In this document: positions 9,627-21,035 of the stretch, piece by piece
How the letters are laid out: every line of letters starts with the position of its first letter
Numbering within the stretch: position 1 is the first letter of the stretch
Origin: Schizochytrium sp. TIO01
Taxonomy: Eukaryota; Sar; Bigyra; Thraustochytrida; Thraustochytriidae
Assembly: GCA_004764695.1 (NCBI GenBank)
Contig: SMSO01000014.1
Coordinates: 5,024,345 to 5,088,344, forward strand
Reading direction: 5' to 3'
Length of the DNA: 64,000 nucleotides
Program-made: the position numbers and the translations under genes
Notes under the pieces: generated by a model
What the model saw: the letters and a program-made list of their open reading frames with translations, nothing else
What the model was told of the DNA's origin: nothing
The model's database searches: none

Positions 9627-11867
9627 CTATTTTGAGGGATCTGAGGGCTGGTTTTCAGACTGTGCATTGGGATCTCCTTGTTCTTCCGGGACCTGCGGAG
9701 CGAATTTAGGGGCCGCCTCCGGATCCAGGTCAAAGTGCTCTTTGAATAGATTAAGGATGTAGGAGCGCAAATTTGACGCAGACTGATAGTACGATGTTTC
9801 TGGACCATTATAGATGCAACAGTTATCACACATGCGCAGCATATCATCTCGGAGTGGCTCGGGCGATTTGTAGTACTGCCCATGGTCCAGACGTTTTTTA
9901 ATGAGAGAAATATCAATCGGGTCACGAATAATATCAAGATAGTCAGCAACAACATCCCCGACAGGTTCCTGAAATGGCCAAGCCTCCCGGTGAGCCTTGA
10001 CCAAACGTGCAACTGTGTATAGACGGCTTTGCATTTCATAATATTCGGCATGGTCCTCTGGATCGCCAGTACCTTCGAGGTTATGATGGACCATGCGAGA
10101 GAGAAACCGAACTGGCATAGCCCAGCCGGCCTCGCGCACGCCACGCACTTGGTCTTGCAAGTGTGTGATAGTTAGACCATCGCGAAAGTTCAAACCAGGG
10201 TACACCCGCTCCGCAGTCGAATTCTGCTTAATTTTTTGAAAGAGGAACTTGCGCTGCGAGGCGATCATTTCTGGGATATGAAGGTAATCCACATACTCAT
10301 TTACGCTACATTCCATCAAGGTTCCACCATCGTAGTCCTTAATATAGCCCCGCCAGCGCTCTCGTGGCATTGTGATGATTTTCGTAAACCCTTGCTTGCG
10401 AAAGTAGCCGATCGCAAAATTGTCAGCGTAGGTTAGGAAATGTGTAAGCTGAACAGACTTGACCCACTGCTTCAAGTGGTTCATGAGTTTGGTACCCACG
10501 CCCTTCACTTGGCGCGCGGCAGACACTGCAAGAAAAGCGATCTCTGCAAAACGCTGCTCCATGTACGGCCGAAAGCAAATACCGCCAATCACGTGCCCTG
10601 CGTCAATACAGACCAGCGAGTAATGCTTGCGATCCATCACGAGACGGACGATATATTCTTTTGGCATTTTGGGAAGTTGCTTGGCAAAGATCTCCTTCAC
10701 ATTAATGAGCCACACGAGGTTTTCTTCGGTACCGTCATTAGTGATGATCCTAAATTCAAGACCATCTTTGTCTTTCGCTGCTCCGGCTTCCTGTCTGCGC
10801 CGTTTGGTCGCCGGCTCGTCCGCAGCGCTGCCCTTGTCTGAAGGCTCTGAAGTAGTTTTCTTCTGGCTCGATGAAGTCTCAGTAGATGTGCCGTGACCAT
10901 TAGCTGCGACAAATGGTTTTGTTGTGGCCACAGAGGACGGCGCCGAAGCTGCACTACCCGGTTGCTTCGCATCAGATGGCATCGGTCTTGACTCGTTTGC
11001 CCCAGAAGGTAAACCTGAGGCTGTTGATGACGTAGCTGTTGTCGTTGGTGCTTGCGATGTTGCTGCTGGGGCCACATGTGTTGTAGACACTGCTGGGGCA
11101 GTTGCAGTAGCCGTAGGAGCTGTCTTTGGAGCTTCAGATCCAGTAGCCTTTGCATGAGTCTTCGCATCCGTTGTCTCTTTGAGCATACCTTCGGCCTTTT
11201 GTGAGTCACTAGATCCACTTTTGGCCTCTCCAGTCTCGCCAGACCGGTCTCTCATCTGAACTTCAGCCGCCACTGATGGATTCTCTCCCAGAAACCGTGC
11301 AGCATCCCCTGCTAGTGGCATTGTTAGTCTTGATGTATGAGCTAGCAGGATTTTAGATGCTTGCTCCCACGAATCACAAGCAACTCCACTCTCAAGTACC
11401 ACTTGAGCCATGTCCAGCATCGCTAGCTCTCGCGTGTCTTTATCCACCGACAAAGATGAAGACGAAGACGAAGCAACAGCGTCTGCAGAGGACATCGTGG
11501 TATCCCCTTCATTATCTACGGGTTTCTCAGAAGATAATTCTTTCGCGTCGTTTTTTGCGTCGTTGTTGGTATTGTTTTTGGCTTCGAGCATAGCGTCCAG
11601 CACTAAACTCAGCTTGGCCCGCAACCATGCCGGCGTAGAGACAGACTGCGATGGCGGTTGGGAGTCTATCGCAGCTGTGTTACTTGCTGAAGAGTTCGCA
11701 GTTGGTGTCTCTTTTTCTGCGGCGGTGGCGCCGGCTTCAGCGCCATCAAGGGAAACGGCGGAGGCCTCCGCCGAAGATGCAGCTGCTGGCAGGTTTGCGC
11801 TCGCGCCCGTACTGGCGGAGGCAGCAGGGCCGGGAGAGGAGGAGGAGGAGGAAGGAGCGTCTCCCAT
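9627..11867 (-). CDS. GCN5: GCN5/PCAF-type histone acetyltransferase with bromodomain
   Basis: Catalytic subunit of SAGA-type coactivators, transferring acetyl from acetyl-CoA to histone H3 lysines. The protein is 746 residues. Residues 1-370 are Ala/Ser/Thr-rich and mostly disordered, with a basic cluster (TKRRRQE, 354-360) that may be a nuclear signal. The GNAT domain spans about 371-525. It contains FAEIAFLAVSA with the catalytic Glu at 442, the acetyl-CoA loop RQVKGVG at 452-458, and YFRKQGF. The GCN5-specific helix region with PRERWRGYIKDYDGG follows. The bromodomain is at about 613-715 and keeps the acetyl-lysine-binding Asn (CIYNGPE, Asn687). A PCAF-N region is absent, as in fungal and plant GCN5. 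The start is the first ATG of the frame (11867). Confidence 0.95.
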   Translation of the reverse strand: MGDAPSSSSSSPGPAASASTGASANLPAAASSAEASAVSLDGAEAGATAAEKETPTANSSASNTAAIDSQPPSQSVSTPAWLRAKLSLVLDAMLEAKNNTNNDAKNDAKELSSEKPVDNEGDTTMSSADAVASSSSSSLSVDKDTRELAMLDMAQVVLESGVACDSWEQASKILLAHTSRLTMPLAGDAARFLGENPSVAAEVQMRDRSGETGEAKSGSSDSQKAEGMLKETTDAKTHAKATGSEAPKTAPTATATAPAVSTTHVAPAATSQAPTTTATSSTASGLPSGANESRPMPSDAKQPGSAASAPSSVATTKPFVAANGHGTSTETSSSQKKTTSEPSDKGSAADEPATKRRRQEAGAAKDKDGLEFRIITNDGTEENLVWLINVKEIFAKQLPKMPKEYIVRLVMDRKHYSLVCIDAGHVIGGICFRPYMEQRFAEIAFLAVSAARQVKGVGTKLMNHLKQWVKSVQLTHFLTYADNFAIGYFRKQGFTKIITMPRERWRGYIKDYDGGTLMECSVNEYVDYLHIPEMIASQRKFLFQKIKQNSTAERVYPGLNFRDGLTITHLQDQVRGVREAGWAMPVRFLSRMVHHNLEGTGDPEDHAEYYEMQSRLYTVARLVKAHREAWPFQEPVGDVVADYLDIIRDPIDISLIKKRLDHGQYYKSPEPLRDDMLRMCDNCCIYNGPETSYYQSASNLRSYILNLFKEHFDLDPEAAPKFAPQVPEEQGDPNAQSENQPSDPSK

Positions 11868-14542
11868 AGTGCGATAGTCGGAGCGACAACTGGCGCCGCG
11901 GCGCCGGAGCGGTCTGGCTGGCGGCGGGCGGCTGCTGGTTGATTATCTGGACTGATCTAGCGACGTCTTTTTTCCTTTTACTTTCTTCGCTTTACTGCCT
12001 TCGCATTAAAGGTAATAAATACTAGATAATGCATAGTAGTCCCTACATCAAGAAGAAGTAGTCTTGGAGTAAACACGCAAAACTTATATAAAATCAGAGC
12101 ACAAGCCAAAGCTGATCTCATCACCGACGTCCATATTACAGACTTTTTGGAGCGTAGACATTTGTTCGCAAAGAATTCCTTAGATTTCATGAAGGTTTAG
12201 ATCGTTTAACTATTGACATTTTAAAATTGGGTGTGGATACGGATATTTTTTGCAACTGGCACTGACAAGAAAACTTAGTCTGTTGCGGACTGTGAGTTGT
12301 GGAGATGGGAGGAAAGGAAAAGTGCTGATGACATGGAGCGAGGAAGAAAGTTAAGGGAGGTGATAGAAGGAAATTCGGGGCAGAATCTATGAACATGCGT
12401 TCTGCGCTATCTTGTTTCGAGTTGTAAAAAGAAAAGCGGAAACGAAAAATGAGCAAGATCCTTTTTTTTTTCTTCTTTTTTTTCCCAAGCTGTTGTTGAA
12501 CGTTGAACAATCTACGCACACCAAAACGTACTGTACATTCGGTAAAATGTAATGCAGGGTCGCCAAAACGACATGGAGGTATGGGTGAGATTCAGAGGAG
12601 AATTCCAGTCCTGGTTTGGGTGTAAAACTGATTGAAATGGGTGAGAAATGGGGGTTTATGTGAAGATATGGTCGAGAGGGGACGATTTGACAGTCCTTCA
12701 GAAGATGGACCGTGGTCACGAGAAACCATGTTGTGCCGCGAGAGCTTTCTGCCTTGCGGAATCAAAATTAGAGGCGAATAACTGGCATCGAGCTGGTGGC
12801 CGGGAAGAGTGCTGCAGTGCTGTACTTCTTCACGGAACTCCAGGACACTATTTGACTCGCGCGCAAGAAGGTAAACGGGCGCCAAGCTATGATTAAAGAA
12901 ATACACGGATAAGTTTCGTTGAACATGTACTTTGTTATGGGTAAAGGGAGCCCTGCGGAAAGTGGGAACACGAGTGTATGAGGACTAGAAACTGTAAGAT
13001 GATCGTGGTTTGAAGTAAGTGCACACACTGTAAAATGTCTGTATGTGTCTTGGAAAGGACAGTGTGAGAAGCAGGAAACGCGCTGGTCGTCTGGCATGGG
13101 GATACGGAAGCGGGTTGGGTTGCAAAGGGTTGATTGGGGCTCCCAATGGCATTAGAGGGGGCGGGAATACCGGTGTTAGAATCTCTGTGAGGTATTTAGC
13201 TTCATAGCCTTCGAGTTTGTGTATATGTACTAGCATCAACACGGAGTTTGAGAACCAGTCTCTTAATCGTAGCGAGATTGCACGTAACCTGGTAATGTTT
13301 CTTATTTATACGTATATAATTGTGTGTATATGAAGGCCAACAAGAAGGAAGCAAGCAAGGAGGTCTTGCGAACAAGCTTTTGGCCGTGGAAAGTAGAGAG
13401 ATCCTGGGAGGCAAAGAATTGTAGACGGAGAATGAAATGGTCTCAACAGGCATATTTAGGATAAGAAATATCATGGCTTTGCGTAACGAGGCTCTCCATG
13501 TGAGGCTCTTCTTTTTTACTTACTCTGCTTAGCTTGCTTTGCTAAGCAAGGTTAGTCAAACCTGCAGTAGAATGACGATTCATTTTTCGCAGGAGTAGTT
13601 TTCAAGGTCCGAGGTTTAAGGTATTTTGCTTAGCTTGTTTGCTAAGCAAGGAAAGTCAAACCTGCACTAGGATTCCCTTTTCGCAGGAGTATTTTTCGAG
13701 GTCCGAGGTTTAAGGTATTGCACACTCTATCTCGGTCTTCCTACCTAAACCAAACAAACGTATTCATGTCTGGGGCTGAGCAAGGCCCAAAGTCCACGCC
13801 ACAAGCAAAGGGCAGTTACAAATCGTAGAGGGACATACAGGGCGTTAACAGCTTGTTTCTCTCTAGTCCAGCACCAGTATTTGAAACCAATATTAAGATT
13901 TATGTATCTGATGATGGTCTCAATATCAAGTTAAATATGCAATGTGAGCAGGAAAAGTATTAAATCCCAAGAGATAATGAGAACAAACAGAAATAAAAAA
14001 CTACCTGCATACGCCAAGGTATATGAAGAAAGGATGAGTTTTGAAATATAGATAAAGATTATATGATAACTATCAGCAGTAGGTAACGAGTTCTTACATT
14101 ATCTCTACAGCTAAGCGGTCGTAATTTTCACAACAAAAGATAGAGACATTCTGTTAAAAATTGCTTTTGCACGAAGCATGAAGCCGCCAGCATCCTCGCA
14201 TCCATAATGCATAATGAAATCAATAAAACCTCTAGAGGAAATAGAGTTTCAAGGTGCAGATGATGATGATGATGATGATATGATGATGCGTGGCGCGCAA
14301 AGAGAAAGATAACATAATGCAATTAGATGCAGGTTTGTATGGGCCATGGTAAAGAGATTGTGGGTGGATTGTTTTTTTGGAGGGGGGGGGAGGGTTCTGT
14401 GTGTCAAGAAATTCTTGAAAACAGAAGCAAGTAATGGAGGGAGGGTTCATCGTCGGAAGAAGTATATAATCGTCGGAGATGGTTTGTTTTGCGAGTGCGT
14501 GAGCGATCTCTCGCGAAACCGCACTGACTTGGTGGTGCCAAT
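11868..14542. other. Spacer between GCN5 and SHMT
   Basis: Contains the GCN5 upstream region and the SHMT 3' UTR. Several 60-110-codon frames occur but they overlap one another on both strands, lack domains and have no convincing start. Notable content is a diverged tandem duplication at 13526-13719 and a short GAT repeat at 14259-14280. Confidence 0.55.
13526..13719. repeat. Diverged tandem duplication of a ~95-base unit
   Basis: Copy 1 (13526-13625) and copy 2 (13627-13719) share the same order of blocks. These are a hairpin (CTTAGC, short loop, GCTAAG), GTCAAACCTGC, TTTTTCGCAGGAGTA or similar, and GGTCCGAGGTTTAAGGTATT. They differ by substitutions and a few small indels. No coding frame runs through both copies. 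Confidence 0.85.
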
Positions 14543-15910
14543 TTAGAAGCCGAGGCCAGGCATGGGGAACGGGTTGGCAAATGCGTGGACGTCCTCCTTG
14601 AGCTGCTCAAGGTCAGCGTTGTTGTCAAGGCCGGCCTTGAAGTCCTTGAGCGCCTTTCCGCGCTCCTCCTGGATCTTGGCGGCAATCTGCACGGCGCGGT
14701 GGAGGAATTCGGCAACCTTCTCGAAGTCAGACTCCACAAAGCCGCGGGTGGTGAGGGCAGGGGTTCCGATGCGGACTCCACCGGGGGAAAGAGCAGACTT
14801 GTCACCAGGGACAGCGTTCTTGTTGAGGGTGATGTGGCATCTGTCACAGAGGGTCTCAATCTTGGATCCGGTGATGCCTTGCGGGCGAAGATCCCAGAGG
14901 AGGAGGTGGTTGTCGGTACCGCCGGTAGCGAGGCTGTATCCGTACTTGTTGAGGGCGGCTCCGAGGGCCTGGGCGTTCTTGCGGACCTGGACTGCGTACT
15001 GCTTGAACTCGGGGCTCATGACCTCCTTGAGCTGAGTGGCGATGGCTCCGATGGCGTTCTCGTGGGGGCCACCCTGAAGACCGGGGAAGACGGCAGCGTC
15101 AACCTTGGGTCCGAAGTTGCGCTCGTCCTTGCGGTAAAAGATCATAGCAGCGCGGGGTCCACGGAGGGACTTGTGGGTGGTGGTGGTGACGATGTCAGCG
15201 AAATCGAAGGGGCTTACGGCCTCCTCGGTGGCGACGAGGCCAGAAATGTGAGCCATGTCGCAGAGAAGGAGGGCTCCGTTCTCGTCGGCGATCTCGCGGA
15301 AGCGCTTGTAGTCCCACTCGCGAGGGTATGCAGAGCCACCGCAGATGATGAGGGCGGGCTTGTAGGTGCGAGCGAGGTCGGCAAGACGGTCGAAGTCAAT
15401 GAGGCCGGTCTCGGGGTGCACGGTGTAAGGAAGACTCTCGAAGTAGACTGAGGTAGCGGAGATGGCCTTGCGCTCGCCGGTCTTCTTGTCGAGCGTGTAG
15501 AAGCCGTGGGTGAGGTGGCCTCCAGAGGGAAGGTCAAGGCCCATGATGCGGTCGTGCGGCTTGAGCACGGCGGTGAAGGCAGCAAAGTTGGCGGGGGATC
15601 CACTGTACGGGGCCACGTTCACGCCCCAGTTCTCGGGGTTAAGACGGTATGCCTTCAAGGCGCGGTCCATGCACATGGTCTCGACCTTGTCAATGATCTG
15701 GTTGCCACCGTAGTAACGCTTGCCGGGCATGCCCTCGGCGTACTTGTTGGTGAGGCAGCTGCCGAGGGTCTCCATGACGGCAGTGGAGGTGAAGTTCTCA
15801 CTGGCGATGAGCTCGAGACCGCCGCGCTGACGGGCACGCTCATCGGCGATGAGGGCGAAGAGCTCGGGGTCGTGCTCTTCGAGCGACTTCTGGCCAATCA
15901 GCTGCGACAT
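14543..15910 (-). CDS. Serine hydroxymethyltransferase, cytosolic type
   Basis: PLP enzyme interconverting serine plus tetrahydrofolate with glycine plus 5,10-methylene-tetrahydrofolate, the main source of one-carbon units. The 455-residue protein covers the whole fold with no N-terminal extension, so it is probably the cytosolic form. Recognisable motifs are LELIASENF (31-40), [16 protein letters not shown] (54-69), [11 protein letters not shown] near 127-137, and the PLP-lysine motif [13 protein letters not shown] with Lys247. [15 protein letters not shown] follows, as in eukaryotic SHMTs. The start is an ATG at 15910 giving MSQLIGQ. Strong GC-ending codon bias matches high expression. No intron is evident. 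Confidence 0.96.
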   Translation of the reverse strand: MSQLIGQKSLEEHDPELFALIADERARQRGGLELIASENFTSTAVMETLGSCLTNKYAEGMPGKRYYGGNQIIDKVETMCMDRALKAYRLNPENWGVNVAPYSGSPANFAAFTAVLKPHDRIMGLDLPSGGHLTHGFYTLDKKTGERKAISATSVYFESLPYTVHPETGLIDFDRLADLARTYKPALIICGGSAYPREWDYKRFREIADENGALLLCDMAHISGLVATEEAVSPFDFADIVTTTTHKSLRGPRAAMIFYRKDERNFGPKVDAAVFPGLQGGPHENAIGAIATQLKEVMSPEFKQYAVQVRKNAQALGAALNKYGYSLATGGTDNHLLLWDLRPQGITGSKIETLCDRCHITLNKNAVPGDKSALSPGGVRIGTPALTTRGFVESDFEKVAEFLHRAVQIAAKIQEERGKALKDFKAGLDNNADLEQLKEDVHAFANPFPMPGLGF

Positions 15911-16076
15911 TGTGCAAGAAAAGAGAGTCCGGGATCGACGTGCAAAAAGCGGCGATAAAGGGGTTGATTACGGGTTTGCTGCGATCCACCTCGATCTGCT
16001 TGCTCTCGTTTCTTCTTTCGCTCTGCTTTGCTGTGCCAATTCCTTTATCATGCCTTACACAGCCTTAGTCACATAC

Positions 16077-16120
16077 AACAAACAAACAAACAAACAAACA
16101 AACAAACAAACAAACAAACA
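16077..16120. repeat. (CAAA)n microsatellite
   Basis: Eleven tandem CAAA units, the complement of the TTTG arrays at 492 and 2168. It lies about 170 bases upstream of the SHMT start codon. Confidence 0.95.
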
Positions 16121-16223
16121 GCCAAAGATAAAACTATTGTAACATTTAAAAAGCAACAAAACATTTTTTTATTAAAAGCGCTTTATTTCTAAAGCTTTAT
16201 TTAGAACGCTTTTATAAAATAAA

Positions 16224-16250
16224 AGTAAATTAAATTAAATTAAATTAAAT
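16224..16250. repeat. (AAATT)n pentamer repeat
   Basis: About five perfect AAATT units in an AT-rich stretch. Confidence 0.9.
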
Positions 16251-16503
16251 CAATAAATAAAACTTTTGAGAAGTGATCCTTCTCCACTTTTAGCCATTCT
16301 GCTATTGCGGCGCTTAGCACGTGTAATGAAAGGCAGTTTAGTGTACTCTTTCTTTTCCAACATTTTTACGATCGACCGCTGCGCTCGCTGCTTTCTGCCC
16401 TTCCCCTGTCTGTACTTGGCTGAGCTGCGTCGAAAGCAGGCAGCCAGCCAGAGGCCTGGCGAGGCGGCGAGGGAGCGCAGAGACACCCTGCTTCTCGAAG
16501 GGC

Positions 16504-16532
16504 AGCTAGCTAGCTAGCTAGCTAGCTTGCTT
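16504..16532. repeat. (CTAG)n then CTTG tetramer repeat
   Basis: Six self-complementary CTAG units followed by CTTG units. The array is palindromic and could fold on either strand. Confidence 0.9.
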
Positions 16533-16781
16533 GCTTTCTTCGAACGCAGCAGTAGCGGCAGCCGCTTTGGAGGACTCCGTTGTTTCGGTAGTTTGGATTC
16601 TCTCTCTGTTCCTCCTAATTGGAGGATCGAAGTCCTCTCTTCGGCATAAATGAGTCAATCTATGGCTCAATCAATCAATCCATCAATCCATCAATCAATC
16701 AATGAACGAATGAGTGAATGAGTGAATGAGAGTAACGAATGCGTACGATGAACAGACTCATATTGGAGAAGCGAAGAAATC

Positions 16782-16852
16782 AATGCAATGCAATGCAACG
16801 CAACGCAATGCAATGCAATGCAATGCAATGCAATGCAATGCAAAGCAAAGCA
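16782..16852. repeat. (ATGCA)n pentamer satellite
   Basis: About 13 tandem ATGCA or ACGCA pentamers, ending in AAGCA units. It is the same unit, on the opposite strand, as the array at 898-1078. Confidence 0.95.
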
Positions 16853-17413
16853 AAGCATGATATAACTGGCCCTTCTCTGACGCCTAAGACTACCTACTGC
16901 GCAATAGGCCCCTGGAGTGGCCAGAGATGAAAGTCCTTTCCTTTCTTTCTTTCTTTCTTTCTTTCCTTCTTTCTCTCAGAAGGCTTTTGGAGGGAGCGCA
17001 TGTAATCTTTTACATGGCGGAACAAAGATGGGTTTGCGGTAGCCGCCCCCTAGGGTGTTCTACGGCGCCGCCAGTTAGTTGGAGACTTTGATTCTTCTTT
17101 TTTAGCACCACGAGTTATGTATGTATGTATGTATGGGAAACGTTTTTGTTTGATTGCATTAGTTTTAATAGAAATCATCGATGGGCGAGTTTCTTCTTTC
17201 TTGCGAGTTCTATGTTGGCTGATTGATCTCCCTCCAGCCGTAGCCTGGATGGACCTCGAGGCCAGGCTCGCGAAAGGACAGGCAGCCGGGGCCAGAGCCT
17301 GCGGCGCCTCGACCACGGCGCGAGAGCAGCCGCCCGCCCTCCGCCGCGTCTGCAGCGGCGGAAACTGTCTGTCTGCCTTCTCTCGCGCGATGGAGACTGA
17401 CAAAGCTACAGTA

Positions 17414-17440
17414 TCATTCATTCATTCATTCATTCATTCA
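17414..17440. repeat. (CATT)n microsatellite
   Basis: Six tandem CATT units, followed by a TTC-rich polypyrimidine tract at 17450-17482. Confidence 0.9.
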
Positions 17441-18897
17441 TATTTACATTTCTTCTTCTTCTTCTTTCTTTTCTTCTTCTTTTAATTGAAACTAATTTAG
17501 CGCTTATCTTTCCAATGGAATCATCGACTTTTAAAAGGACCAACGAAAGGACTTCGAACGTTTCTTTCTTTTTAAAAGAAACAAAGAAACAAAGAAAGAA
17601 AAAAAGGCACTGGACTCCGAAGGATTTTGTGCCCCAGAAAGGCGGAAAAACCATCATCTCCCGCAGAGGGCAAGAGCTCGCACCGGTAGGGCCATCCCAG
17701 CCTAAACGCTAGGAGTGTCCGAGGGCGCCCTCCTCGATCGAGGGCCCAGCGCCAGCCCGCCTCAGGCCGTGCAGCCGCGGCGGGAGGGGCAGAGGCGGGC
17801 TGGCGAGGGAGCCTGGCCCCCAGGCGGGCCCCAGGGGCTGCCGGGCGCCGGCCTGCGCCAGGAAACGCGCCCGGCGGCAGCCCTTTGGCAGCGCTGCGGC
17901 AGTTCTGCGGCGCATTGCAAAAGGGCAGACATAGCTTTCTGCCCTTTGGCCAATATGGGGCGCCGCGCGGGTGTGCGGCGCAGGATTAGATACAGGTTTA
18001 ATAGGGGGCCCGCGCGCCAAAACTCGTGGCCACGCTCGTTCCTCGCGGTTCGCCCCCGGAAGACCGCCGCTCCCGCCGTGGCAGCCAGGCAGACGACAAG
18101 GCAGGCAAGAAGGCAGGCCAGGCCGCCTCGCAGGAGCGGCAGCCTGCCACAGCCAGGCCCGCGGGAGCGGCAGCCGGCTCCGGAGGCGGCGCAGGCCCCC
18201 CCCCCGGAGCGCTCGCAGCCACACATCGGCGCAGCAGACGGAGAATATAGGGACCCGCCACCAACTCCCGCCGTGCCATTTAGAGACGCCAGAGCCGGTA
18301 CTATATACCGCATTCCGCGCGGTGAGTGGCGGGGGAGTTTTGGACAGAGGGGGGCTGGATGGGGTTTGAGAAACAGCGCCTGATTTTGGACGCGGCGGGG
18401 TCCCTTTTAGACGTACCGGAGCGGGTTTTAGGACGTGGGACCCAGGCGCGGGGAGACCATGGTGGCGAGGGGAGGTGTGTGCTGAGTGCCGTGAAATGAC
18501 GATGATGGCGAAAGAAGCAGAGAAGAGCAGAGAAGAGCAGAGAAGAGCAGAGAGCTCGAAGGGGAACGAGTGACGTCGCGAACGATTGATTGGCTGGCGT
18601 GGCCGGCTTGGAGGGAGCGGGTGTGGCAGCGGGCAAAGAATCAGGCACGCAGACAGGCACGAAGCGAGAGAGAGAGAGATCTCTCAATTGAGCTCGTGCA
18701 GATTGACGCTTGGAGCAGGTACCTTTTTTTGCTTTTTGGAGATGACTTGCACACGAAGCAAGCAATTGTGCGCTGCAGGGAGCAACGTTCGCAATACCTT
18801 TGGTCGACGGGCTGCTAACTAGGTGCGGCAGACCGCGGTGACTTCTCGATTGGCGGGCATCGATCGACAATGCATGCTTGACGATGAGGAGTGGGTC

Positions 18898-18970
18898 GTG
18901 TATCTACCTCTATATCAATCTATCTCTATATCGATCCATCGATCGATCTATTCATCCATCCATCCATCGA
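18898..18970. repeat. CTAT/ATCGATC/CATC tetramer mixture
   Basis: Imperfect tetramer repeats that drift from CTAT to ATCG to CATC along the array. The central part (ATCGATCGATC) is self-complementary. Confidence 0.8.
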
Positions 18971-19896
18971 GGTCTTCTTCGCTCGTAGGCAAGTCGAAGT
19001 AGTCAGAGGGAGGTCATCTGTGAATGCATGGTGACTGTAAGAGGCGGCTTTCGCAGAACGATGCGCAGCGAATCACAGGCGACGAGCTGCTCCTCCGTTG
19101 ATAGTCACGTCGAGGATATTTGGGAACGAACCTTGACCTTCTACATTCCTTTCAGGCTCATGCACTCTGCAGAATGTAGCTGCAAAGTACGACTTATGTG
19201 ACACCCCCCTCTAGGCGATGGAAGATGGAGGCACCAATCCCGCAACCTTGCCTGGTGTTGCAAAACGTGCTTCTCGAAGGATCCCAACAGCAGCAGCACC
19301 ACCACCACCAGCAGCAGCACCAGCAGAAGCACCAAGCGGCAAGTGGCATTGGCACATTCACAGCATGTATCAGACGAGGCTTCTGAATGGCGAGCCTGGA
19401 CCCGGAAAGTTAAAGCCCCATAAACCATGTCTTCGCCGAGAGCTGTGTTTTGCTTTCGTGAACTTGGGCCATGATCCGTGATCCGTAGCCCCGTGTTCTC
19501 ACAATGTACTACGACTACCACCTCCCGAGTGCTCACTCACTCCTTCACGCGTGGGATCTGCGTTGCAGTCGAGCACCCGAGGCTGAGTGCGCTCTTGTTC
19601 TTCCAGGCGCGGTGCCAGCGTACCATCAGCAGAGCAGACAGTGCGGCCAAACTAAACGAGGCGGCATCCCCTTTGAAAGGGGCTGCTGCACTGACTCGGA
19701 TTGCGCCTACTATTGCAAGAACTTACAGGATAACCAATATAAAGTCCCGACCAATCGTCCTATCCTTTGAAGGTTGCTACCATGATGGTCTCACACCAAG
19801 AAATCCCTATTGCACCTTTTAAAAGGCTCACTCTGCATTCAGCGAATCATATTACTATAGGAAGATTGAAGATCTACTAAAGGGCCAGCAAGAGGA

Positions 19897-19948
19897 AAGT
19901 TTTTAGTTTTTGGTTTTTAGTTTTTAGTTTTTAGTTTTTGGTTTTTTA
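19897..19948. repeat. TTTTTAG heptamer repeat
   Basis: Six to seven tandem copies of TTTTTAG with TTTTTGG variants. It is followed by a T-rich, A-run-bearing stretch up to about 20045. Confidence 0.9.
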
Positions 19949-21035
19949 ATAGGCTAAAGAGAACTACTTTATTTTTATATTGTTTTGTTATTTTTTAGTT
20001 TTTAAGTTTTTCAAAAAAAAAAGAAAAAAATGTTTTTTTTTTGTATCACTTTTATCATCATACTCTAGAGGAGATGATCGTATGATTTAGTTTTTATTTT
20101 TTGTAATCAAAATAACAATAATGGCGTTTGTTTACAAGCTTGACCATCAACCATCGTGTTCATGATCACTCATCATAAAATAAACATGGTATGGAAAGAA
20201 ATCAGGAGGCAGGGTGGCAGGGAAGGCCTGCCTGTATCAAACAGGCGAAAGACCGGCTGCAGCGATGGCGAGCCGGATTGGCAGCCTAATTCCCGTCTGT
20301 GCTTTGCTGCCCAACTTGACTATCGTGTTTTCGCGCAATCAATATAATACTACATTGGCCCATAAAAGATAGGACAAACAAGACTACGTTTGTACGGGAA
20401 AATGTTTATTCTTCTCTTTAAAATTTCAAGTTCTTTAATATGTTTGTATGCCAATACTTTTCTTTTGATGAATTAACAAGGCTATATGTTGCTTACGAGT
20501 GCAGAAAAGACAACAGCGGCCAGAGTTTCAGAAAATATTGAGCTATTTATCAGCATCAAAAATTAGTCCAGAAGCAGATTATTGCCACAAATCACTCCAC
20601 CTGTTCTACTCATTATTTTCGCTCACTGCAAATCCCGTCTTCTTTATTTCCTTCAATAGGTTTTGGTTGGAACAACACGGTTGGACATACTGCACACTGC
20701 TTGCTATATGAGACTTTCATACAAAGTTAACAGTCACGAACATGTGAGATTTCCCACAAATGTTTGATGTCCAACCACACACACCTACACCGCATTTTTA
20801 GCAGCTTTACAGCCCTTGCTACATAGGAAAAGGAAACGAAATAAAATCTCACAAGACGTCCGCGCTACTTGCAAGTAGTGTAATTTGATCAGCTTTCCCT
20901 TGAGGTTTTCCGTGTTGCGAAGCCAACTCACTAAGTGCGTGCATGTGTGCTTGCGAGCATGTAGTGAAGTCTGATCGTCGCTTAAGGCAAAGCAAAATGA
21001 AAGTTGAACTTGGTGGTTGCGCACGCAATATATAT

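Larger units (their letters stand above)
15911..21035. other. Five-kilobase gene-free, microsatellite-rich region
   Basis: It begins with the SHMT upstream region and ends in the 3' UTR of the exostosin-like gene. It holds at least ten simple-repeat arrays and a very GC-rich island at about 17700-18450. Frames in the island reach about 220 codons on both strands but are composition-driven (Arg/Pro/Ala/Gly-rich) and show no domain. No RNA gene recognised. Confidence 0.55.

Noticed and set aside
14585-15451. Long plus-strand frame opposite SHMT
   Set aside because: Antisense shadow produced by strong third-position GC bias.
17715-18383. 222-codon frame in the GC-rich island
   Set aside because: Arg/Pro/Ala-rich, overlapped by a similar frame on the other strand, and explained by low stop-codon frequency at high GC.
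19288-19340. CAG/CAC trinucleotide run, possible polyglutamine exon
   Set aside because: Short and in a frame without a supported start, domain or splice sites.
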